A DNA stretch of 64,000 nt from Mycobacterium sp. 852014-52450_SCH5900713 (GTDB lineage: Bacteria; Actinomycetota; Actinomycetes; Mycobacteriales; Mycobacteriaceae): positions 23,847 to 87,846 of the forward strand of contig NZ_LZIL01000070.1 in NCBI RefSeq assembly GCF_001667075.1, written 5' to 3'. Position numbers and translations under genes: made by a program. This document shows positions 58,771 through 64,000 of this stretch, one piece after another. The notes below the pieces were generated by a model that made no database searches, was not told where the DNA came from, and was given only the letters and a program-made list of their open reading frames with translations. Position 1 is the stretch's first letter, and each line of letters opens with the position of its first letter.

Positions 58771-58982
58771 TTCTTCTTCCCTCCGGTCCCTGCGGCTTGC
58801 GCCTCGGCCGGCTCCACCTCGACGAGGTGGTTGACCACCGCGATCAGGCCGCGGGTCTGCGGGTTGTCCTCACGGATCACCGAATGGCGAATCCGTCGCA
58901 GGCCCAGGGTGCGCAGGCTCTCCCGCTGCTTCCAGCGGGCCCCGATGGTGCTGCGCACCTGGGTGATCTTCAGTTGGCTCAT
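58767..58982 (-). CDS. rpmD: 50S ribosomal protein L30
   Basis: 71 residues (MSQLKITQVRSTIGARWKQRESLRTLGLRRIRHSV...), the short bacterial L30. 4-nt overlaps with rpsE upstream and rplO downstream show tight coupling. The Lys-rich end (GTGGKKK) is slightly longer than minimal L30. Confidence 0.97.
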   Translation of the reverse strand: MSQLKITQVRSTIGARWKQRESLRTLGLRRIRHSVIREDNPQTRGLIAVVNHLVEVEPAEAQAAGTGGKKK

Positions 58983-59653
58983 TGCGGTGCCGTTCCCTCA
59001 CGCGCGGCACTGGCGGCCAGCGCTTCGCTTTCCCGTCGCGCCTTGAGCATTCCGGCCGGGGCGACGTCCTCGATGGGCAGCCCGCGGCGGGCCGCCACCT
59101 CCTCGGGACGCTGCAGCAGCTTGAGCGCGGTGACGGTGGCATGCACCACGTTGATCGCGTTGTCGCTGCCCAACGACTTGGCCAGGATGTCGCGCACCCC
59201 AGCGCATTCCAGCACCGCACGCGCCGCACCGCCGGCGATCACACCGGTACCCGGGCTGGCCGGACGCAGCAGCACCACGCCGGCTGCGGCTTCACCCTGC
59301 ACCGGGTGCGTGATGGTGCCACCGATCAGCGGTACACGGAAGAAGCCCTTGCGTGCCTCCTCGACGCCCTTGGCGATGGCGGCCGGAACTTCCTTGGCCT
59401 TGCCGTAGCCGACGCCGACCATGCCGTTGCCGTCGCCCACGATGACCAATGCGGTGAAGCTGAAGCGCCTACCACCCTTGACCACCTTGGAGACACGGTT
59501 GATGGCGACGACCCGCTCCAGGTAGTTGCTCTTGTCGCCGTCGCGGTCGCGTCCACCGCGGCCGCCGCCATCGCGCCGGCCGCGGCTGTCGCGGTCACCG
59601 CGCGAGTCACGGCTGTCCGGGGCGCCCTGCCCGCCGGCCGACTGTTCCGCCAT
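58979..59653 (-). CDS. rpsE: 30S ribosomal protein S5
   Basis: 224 residues. An Arg/Gly/Asp-rich N-terminal extension of about 45 residues is characteristic of actinobacterial S5. The S5 double-stranded-RNA-type domain (LERVVAINRVSKVVKGGRRFSFTALVIVGDGNGMVGVGYGKAKEVP) and C-terminal domain follow. It affects decoding accuracy. It lies 38 nt after rplR. Confidence 0.98.
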   Translation of the reverse strand: MAEQSAGGQGAPDSRDSRGDRDSRGRRDGGGRGGRDRDGDKSNYLERVVAINRVSKVVKGGRRFSFTALVIVGDGNGMVGVGYGKAKEVPAAIAKGVEEARKGFFRVPLIGGTITHPVQGEAAAGVVLLRPASPGTGVIAGGAARAVLECAGVRDILAKSLGSDNAINVVHATVTALKLLQRPEEVAARRGLPIEDVAPAGMLKARRESEALAASAAREGTAPQ

Positions 59654-59691
59654 TATGCGGTCCTTCCAGTCTTGTTCGAGGTCTCGATCAT

Positions 59692-60099
59692 CTAGAAACT
59701 CAATCCGTTCTCGCGGGCGGCATCGGCCAGCGCCGCAATCCGTCCGGCGTAGGTGTACCCGCCGCGGTCGAACACCACGGTGTCGATGCCGGCGGCCTTG
59801 GCGCGCTCGGCGATCAATTGGCCCACCCGCACGCTGCGGGCCTTCTTGTCGCCCTGCAGGCCCCGCACATCGTCCTCGATGGACGACGCGGCGGCCACCG
59901 TGGTGCCGTTCTCGTCATTGACCAGCTGCACGTGAATGTGCCGCGCGGACCGGTTGATGACGAGCCGCGGGCGCTCCGGGGTGCCGGCGATCTTCTTGCG
60001 AAGCCGGGCGTGCCTACGCAGCCGCGAGACCCGACGAGTTGCGGATACGCTCTGCCCCACCGGCTTTCGCGCGGCGGTGTCAGCTTGTTTTTGCGCCAT
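59692..60099 (-). CDS. rplR: 50S ribosomal protein L18
   Basis: 135 residues with a basic N-terminus and the L18 pattern (RLRRHARLRKKIAGTPERPRLVINRSARHIHVQLVND). It binds 5S rRNA. It begins 2 nt after the rplF stop. Confidence 0.98.
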   Translation of the reverse strand: MAQKQADTAARKPVGQSVSATRRVSRLRRHARLRKKIAGTPERPRLVINRSARHIHVQLVNDENGTTVAAASSIEDDVRGLQGDKKARSVRVGQLIAERAKAAGIDTVVFDRGGYTYAGRIAALADAARENGLSF

Positions 60100-60101
60100 G
60101 A

Positions 60102-60641
60102 CTACTTACCTGTCTTTCCGACCTTGCGGCGGATCTGCTCGCCCTCGTAGCGCACGCCCTTGCCCTTGTACGGGTCGGGACGGCGCAGGCGGCGGATGTT
60201 CGCCGAGATCTGACCGACCTTTTGCTTGTCGATGCCGGTAATCGAGAACTTCGTCGGGGACTGGACCGCGAACGTGATGCCCTCGGGCGCCTCGATGACC
60301 ACGGGATGGCTGTAGCCCAGCGCGAACTCGAGGTTGGCGCCCTTGAGCTGCACGCGGTAACCGACCCCGAAGATCTCCATCTTGGTGGTGTATCCCTCGG
60401 TCACGCCGGTGACCAGGTTGGACACCAGGGTGCGCGACAGCCCGTGCAGCGAGCGGTTGCGCCGCTCGTCGTTGGGGCGGGTGACCACGATGGCGCCGTC
60501 GTCGTTGCGGGCCACCGTAATCGGTTCGGCGACGGTCAGATTCAGGCTGCCCTTGGGCCCCTTCACCGAGACGTTCTGGCCCTCGATCGTTACGTCGACT
60601 CCGGTGGGAACCGGAACCGGCTGCTTACCAATGCGCGACAT
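60102..60641 (-). CDS. rplF: 50S ribosomal protein L6
   Basis: 179 residues, MSRIGKQPVPVPTGVDVTIEGQNVSVKGPKGSL, two L6 domains, C-terminal RRPDPYKGKGVRYEGEQIRRKVGKTGK. It lies near the GTPase-associated centre. Standard position between rpsH and rplR. Confidence 0.98.
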   Translation of the reverse strand: MSRIGKQPVPVPTGVDVTIEGQNVSVKGPKGSLNLTVAEPITVARNDDGAIVVTRPNDERRNRSLHGLSRTLVSNLVTGVTEGYTTKMEIFGVGYRVQLKGANLEFALGYSHPVVIEAPEGITFAVQSPTKFSITGIDKQKVGQISANIRRLRRPDPYKGKGVRYEGEQIRRKVGKTGK

Positions 60642-60651
60642 GTCTACTCCC

Positions 60652-61050
60652 TCACCACACGTACGCGAGGACTTCGCCGCCCACGCCCTGTCTGGCTGCC
60701 TGACGATCGGTCAGCAGGCCCGAGGAGGTCGAGATGATCGCCACACCCAGGCCGCCGAGCACGCGCGGCAGGTTGGTGGATTTCGCGTACACCCGCAGAC
60801 CGGGCTTGGACACTCGCCGCAGTCCGGCGATGCTGCGCTCCCGGCTCGGTCCGTACTTGAGCTGGACGATCAGCGACTTGCCCACCCGAGCGTCTTCGGT
60901 CCGGTAATCGCTGATGTAACCCTCGCTCTTGAGGATCTGGGCGATGTTGGCCTTGATCTTGGAGTGCGGCAACGCCACCTCGTCGTGATACGCCGAATTG
61001 GCGTTGCGCAGACGTGTCAAGAAGTCTGCGATCGGATCCGTCATCGTCAT
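60652..61050 (-). CDS. rpsH: 30S ribosomal protein S8
   Basis: 132 residues (MTMTDPIADFLTRLRNANSAYHDEVALPHSKIKANIAQILKSEGYI). S8 binds the central domain of 16S rRNA and in E. coli is the translational repressor of the spc operon at rplE. It lies 138 nt after rpsN, the longest internal gap in this block. Confidence 0.98.
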   Translation of the reverse strand: MTMTDPIADFLTRLRNANSAYHDEVALPHSKIKANIAQILKSEGYISDYRTEDARVGKSLIVQLKYGPSRERSIAGLRRVSKPGLRVYAKSTNLPRVLGGLGVAIISTSSGLLTDRQAARQGVGGEVLAYVW

Positions 61051-61102
61051 CGAGCGCCACTCCTCTTCATCGCTGCGCTCTGCATCGTCGTTGTCGCAGT
61101 CA

Positions 61103-61117
61103 TGACAGTGTCTGTCA
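61103..61117. other. Inverted repeat in the rpsN-rpsH spacer
   Basis: TGACAG-TGT-CTGTCA is a perfect 6+3+6 repeat in the 138-nt spacer 61051-61188, where no gene is visible. It may be a small mRNA hairpin or protein site. Confidence 0.3.
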
Positions 61118-61188
61118 CCTTCCTCGCGGTGGTTCCCGGTCAGGGCCTGTCGCGTGCCTGTTCTGGGTTGGTCTAGGGGTCCTGGCTC

Positions 61189-61374
61189 TTACCAGCTGCT
61201 CTTTTGCACGCCGGGCAGCTCGCCCGCGTGCGCCATCTCGCGCAGGCAGATCCTGCACAGGCCGAATTTGCGGAAGACCGCGCGCGGGCGGCCGCACCTG
61301 TTGCAGCGCGTGTAGCCGCGCACCGCGAACTTCGGCTTGCGTGCGGCCTTGTTGACCAGTGCCTTCTTCGCCAT
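61189..61374 (-). CDS. rpsN: 30S ribosomal protein S14, zinc-binding (type Z)
   Basis: 61 residues, the short form with four cysteines in CNRC (24,27) and CRIC (40,43) that bind zinc. This is the housekeeping S14 of mycobacteria (RpsN1/RpsZ); the long zinc-free paralogue sits elsewhere under Zur control. It lies 4 nt after rplE. Confidence 0.98.
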   Translation of the reverse strand: MAKKALVNKAARKPKFAVRGYTRCNRCGRPRAVFRKFGLCRICLREMAHAGELPGVQKSSW

Positions 61375-61378
61375 CTAC

Positions 61379-61942
61379 TCAGTTCTCCTTGAAGGGAAAG
61401 CCGAGGGCCCGCAACAGCGCTCGTCCTTCGTCGTCGGTCGTCGCCGAGGTGACGACGTTGATGTCCATGCCGCGAACCCGGTCGATCTTGTCCACGTCGA
61501 TCTCGTGGAACACCGACTGCTCGGCCAGCCCGAACGTGTAGTTGCCCACACCGTCGAACTGCTTGGGCGAAAGCCCGCGGAAGTCACGGATACGGGGCAA
61601 CGCGATCGAGGTGAGGCGGTCCAGGAACTCCCACATGCGGTCTCCGCGCAGGGTGACGCGGGCGCCGATCGGCATGCCCTCGCGCAGCTTGAACTGCGCG
61701 ATGGACTTGCGCGCCCTGCGAATCTCGGGCTTTTGCCCGGTGATCAGCGCAAGGTCGTTGACCGCGCCGTTGATCAGCTTCGCGTCCCGCGCCGCATCGC
61801 CAACGCCCATGTTGACAACAACTTTCGTCACGGTCGGGATCTGCATGACGTTCCCGTAACCGAACTGCTGCTGCAACGAATCGCGAATCTCGCCGCGGTA
61901 GCGCTCTTTCAGGCGGGGCTGAACTTTCTCTGCGGTGGTCAT
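61379..61942 (-). CDS. rplE: 50S ribosomal protein L5
   Basis: 187 residues (MTTAEKVQPRLKERYRGEIRDSLQQQFGYGNVMQIPTVTKVVVNMGVGDA...). It binds 5S rRNA and contacts P-site tRNA. Its ATG shares one base with the rplX stop (TGATG). Confidence 0.98.
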   Translation of the reverse strand: MTTAEKVQPRLKERYRGEIRDSLQQQFGYGNVMQIPTVTKVVVNMGVGDAARDAKLINGAVNDLALITGQKPEIRRARKSIAQFKLREGMPIGARVTLRGDRMWEFLDRLTSIALPRIRDFRGLSPKQFDGVGNYTFGLAEQSVFHEIDVDKIDRVRGMDINVVTSATTDDEGRALLRALGFPFKEN

Positions 61943-62259
61943 CAGATGTCCTTGCCGTTGCGCTTGGAGATACGAACCCGCTTGCCGGTCTCCTCGTCGA
62001 CCCGGTAGCCGACGCGGGTGGGCTTGCCGTCGGAGTCGACCACCATCACGTTGGAGGCATCGATCGGCGCCTCCTGGGTGACGATCCCACCCGACTGGGC
62101 TCCGCGCTGGTTGCTCGAAACCGCGGTGTGCTTCTTGATCGAGTTGACGCCCTGGACCAGGACCCGGTTGCGCTCCGGGTAAACCTTGAGCACCTTGCCT
62201 TTGGCGCCCTTGTCCTTGCCGGCGATGACCAGGACGGTGTCGTCCTTCTTGATTTTCAC
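61942..62259 (-). CDS. rplX: 50S ribosomal protein L24
   Basis: 105 residues from GTG, with the KOW motif KKDDTVLVIAGKDKGAKGKVLKVYPERNRVLVQGVN. It is an assembly initiator of the 50S subunit. Its GTG overlaps the rplN TAG by one base. Confidence 0.98.
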   Translation of the reverse strand: MKIKKDDTVLVIAGKDKGAKGKVLKVYPERNRVLVQGVNSIKKHTAVSSNQRGAQSGGIVTQEAPIDASNVMVVDSDGKPTRVGYRVDEETGKRVRISKRNGKDI

Positions 62260-62627
62260 TACAACACCTCCGGGGCCAGCGAAATGATCTTCATGAACCG
62301 CTTCTCACGCAGCTCGCGGCCGACGGGGCCGAAGATGCGCGTGCCGCGCGGGTCGTTGTCGGGCTTGATGATCACCGCGGCGTTCTCGTCGAACTTGATG
62401 TAGCTGCCGTCCGGGCGGCGGCGCTCCTTGACGGTGCGCACCACGACGGCCTTGACCACATCCCCGCGCTTGACGTTGCCGCCGGGAATGGCGTCCTTGA
62501 CGGTGGCGACGATGACGTCTCCGATGCCGGCGTAGCGTCGCGACGAACCGCCGAGCACCCGGATGCACAAGATCTCCTTGGCGCCGGTGTTGTCGGCGAC
62601 CTTCAGCCGCGATTCCTGCTGAATCAC
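62259..62627 (-). CDS. rplN: 50S ribosomal protein L14
   Basis: 122 residues from GTG at 62627 ([27 protein letters not shown]), with AGGAGA upstream. It is the first gene of this ribosomal block. rpsQ is not visible upstream, and an unrelated gene follows, so rplN heads its own transcript, separate from the S10 operon, as in M. tuberculosis. On the minus strand GTGACA-N18-TTATTC upstream is a weak promoter candidate. Confidence 0.98.
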
Positions 62628-62827
62628 TCGATCTCCTGACCTGGTTGCGTGTGCACGGCAGGAGGCAAGCCACAGCCCACCGAATAACCTGACATGCGCG
62701 GTCTTTGTCACCGAAGGGCACGCGGGGCCGATTCGCACCGGCCGAGGTCTGCCCAAGGCAACCCCTAGAGTCTAGGTGACGACCAGCTCAGAGCCAAATT
62801 CGCGGCCGAGGCGGCTTTGGGGCGGGC

Positions 62828-63364
62828 TCAAGGAGCCGTTCCCCCGATTCTCCGGATATCTGCGAGGTGGTGCACGCCTTCGTGCATCGCCTGGCGCACG
62901 AACCAGCGGGCGGTGCGCTGTTCGCCCGGCAACCGGGTCGCGGTGCGGTCCCAGTCGTGGTCTTTGACGCGCGCGACCTCGTCGCGGAAGCCCGCCACGG
63001 CGGCGGCGAGCTCGACGAGCGTGGCGTCGATGTCGCAATCGTTGTACCGGAAGCGGCGGGCCCGCAGATCGTTGAACATCGGCTCGCACGCGGGCTCGTG
63101 CTCGGTGCGGACGCGGTGCAGCCGGATGGTGAAGGAGACGTAGACGTCGCGCAGATGACAGAGGTATTCGGCGACCGACCACACTTCGGGGCTGGGCCGT
63201 GACCGCCGCGCCCCGGGCGGGATCACGGAGATCGCCTCACGAACCGCGTCCGGCAGACCGGCGATGACACCGACCGCGTCGTCGGTCCGAGTGTCCGAGT
63301 ACCTCATTCCACAATCAGCGCAGGCGTGATCTTCGGCCGCCAGTGGGGGCAGGGACGCGGGCAT
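62828..63364 (-). CDS. DinB-like four-helix metalloprotein
   Basis: 178 residues from ATG at 63364, which has GGAGG upstream; a longer GTG reading to 63409 exists. An N-terminal CADCGMRY may bind metal. The DinB/YfiT-type histidines are seen in EYLCHLRDVY and in AMHEGVHHLADI. DinB-superfamily proteins include thiol (mycothiol/bacillithiol) transferases and hydrolases, so a mycothiol-dependent role is possible. It lies upstream of rplN on the same strand with a 200-nt gap. Confidence 0.8.
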   Translation of the reverse strand: MPASLPPLAAEDHACADCGMRYSDTRTDDAVGVIAGLPDAVREAISVIPPGARRSRPSPEVWSVAEYLCHLRDVYVSFTIRLHRVRTEHEPACEPMFNDLRARRFRYNDCDIDATLVELAAAVAGFRDEVARVKDHDWDRTATRLPGEQRTARWFVRQAMHEGVHHLADIRRIGGTAP

Positions 63365-63436
63365 CTCCAAATCCTCCCCCCAGCTCGGTGGCGGCCGGTT
63401 CGCGACCACCCGCCGGGCTGCAGGGCATCCCCGGAC

Positions 63437-63727
63437 TCAGCCGTCGATGTGCATCGGCGGGTCGGCGAAGGCGGGATCCGACGGGCGCTGGTCGGGCCCC
63501 ATCGACTCGCAGTGCCCGTCGGGCACCAGGTAGGAACTGGCGCCGTTGGGAATCAAGCGGGGAACGGCCACGCAACGTTGCCAGGTGCCGTCGGGCTGGA
63601 CCGGCCCGTCGCACTTACTGAGGACATTTCCTCCGTACTGGCAGCCCGCGCTGGCCGGCGGCGCCGAGGCGATCAGCTCCGCGGCCAGGAGCAGGCTGGC
63701 GAATCCTCCGACGATGCCGCGCTTCAT
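63437..63727 (-). CDS. Small secreted Cys-containing protein (CDGP motif)
   Basis: 96 residues. A signal peptide ends near Ala27 (PPASA-GCQYG). The mature ~69 residues contain four cysteines (C29, C39, C52, C73), probably two disulfides, and the motif KCDGPVQPDGTWQRC common to a group of small mycobacterial exported proteins. It has a GGGAGG ribosome-binding site. Function unknown. Confidence 0.82.
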   Translation of the reverse strand: MKRGIVGGFASLLLAAELIASAPPASAGCQYGGNVLSKCDGPVQPDGTWQRCVAVPRLIPNGASSYLVPDGHCESMGPDQRPSDPAFADPPMHIDG

Positions 63728-63866
63728 GCTTGCCTCCCGTCACCAGCCCAGCCAGCAAGTACTGACGCTACCGCTTGGGTAAGTGGCATTGGCTGCCTTT
63801 GAGGTCTCGATTCGCGTGCCAGGCGAGTGGCGCCTGTTCGCGGTCGTATAACCCCTTGACCGGCCG

Positions 63867-64000
63867 TCAAAACGGCGGTGGTTCGTCGTCGGGCGGCGGT
63901 GCGGGTCCGGCACGTTGTGCTCGGCGGGCTTGGTGGTTGTTGCGGCGTTCGGTGGCTACCCGGGAGGCGCGGTCTTGGGCGCGGGTGCGGCGGCGTTTGG
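63867..64000 (-). CDS. 13E12/DUF222 HNH-endonuclease-family protein, C-terminal end only
   Basis: The frame enters from the right edge and ends with TGA (63869-63867). The last 43 residues read KRRRTRAQDRASRVATERRN, then NHQARR..., then DDEPPPF. The QDRAxR...ERRxN...PPPF ending is typical of the mycobacterial REP13E12 repeat family, as I know it. These genes are multicopy and some are targets for phage or element integration. The catalytic HNH part lies outside the window. The 139 bases to the left contain nothing I can identify. Confidence 0.75.
   Translation of the reverse strand, partial: KRRRTRAQDRASRVATERRNNHQARRAQRAGPAPPPDDEPPPF

Noticed and set aside
63728..63866. tRNA or attachment site beside the 13E12-family gene.
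   Set aside because: No cloverleaf-like arms or CCA-type end could be found, and no repeated core sequence is visible in the window.

Overview
The window is very probably from a slow-growing Mycobacterium close to the M. avium complex. G+C is high and GTG/TTG starts are frequent. The gene order eccD4-mycP4 / eccB4 / two cutinases / truA-rplQ-rpoA-rpsD-rpsK-rpsM-rpmJ-infA matches the M. tuberculosis Rv3448-Rv3462c region as I remember it. A second block, rplN...rplO / sppA / SAM methyltransferases / fucA-serA2-xylB / secY-adk-mapA-sigL-rslA, matches Rv0714-Rv0736. In M. tuberculosis these blocks are far apart; here both lie on the minus strand about 31 kb apart, which looks like the older actinobacterial arrangement with inserted DNA. 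I make no species-level claim.

Layout. 1-5.2 kb: end of the ESX-4 secretion locus (EccD4, mycosin MycP4, EccB4) and two secreted cutinase-like hydrolases. 5.2-9.8 kb (minus): the infA-rpmJ-rpsM-rpsK-rpsD-rpoA-rplQ-truA operon. 10-15 kb (plus): an unusual two-component pair (receiver fused to a thioredoxin-reductase-like flavoenzyme, plus a soluble CRP-domain histidine kinase), then two F420/luciferase-type oxidoreductases. 15-19.7 kb (plus): rmlB-rmlC for dTDP-rhamnose, then two acyltransferase-3 genes with decayed remnants of further copies between them. 19.5-24.6 kb (minus): TetR, a flavoprotein, an ECF sigma factor, a Tat-anchored Rieske protein, a cupredoxin lipoprotein, a Tat-exported metallophosphoesterase and a small membrane protein. 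24.7-29.2 kb (plus): an epimerase controlled from two clear TetR-type operators, then the valine-degradation set mmsA-fadE9-mmsB.

29.3-37.6 kb holds the most unusual region. A tightly packed minus-strand operon encodes a ThDP enzyme, an SRPBCC protein, a KAS III-like enzyme in which the catalytic His position carries Asn, a PLP aminotransferase and a MarR regulator. It faces an ABC exporter across a 66-bp gap that contains a perfect inverted repeat. I read it as a candidate small-molecule biosynthesis and export locus with no product I can name. 37.5-41.3 kb (minus): sigL-rslA continues into a flavin monooxygenase, a DUF4389-like membrane protein and a methyltransferase. A 55-bp tandem repeat and a SigL-like promoter lie just upstream.

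41.5-44.1 kb: mapA, adk, secY. 44-57 kb: mycobacterial SAM methyltransferases (four of one family), a GNAT protein, the xylB / serA2-fucA-MBL sugar genes, a DapB-like dehydrogenase, an AraC regulator and signal peptide peptidase SppA. 57.4-62.6 kb: a luciferase-like gene and the rplN-rplO part of the spc operon (minus). The end carries a DinB-like protein, a small secreted protein and the C-terminus of a 13E12/DUF222 HNH-endonuclease-family gene.

A recurring regulatory theme is leaderless transcription: ten genes have a TANNNT box 6 or 7 nt before their start codon. I saw no tRNA, rRNA, CRISPR array or intact insertion sequence.
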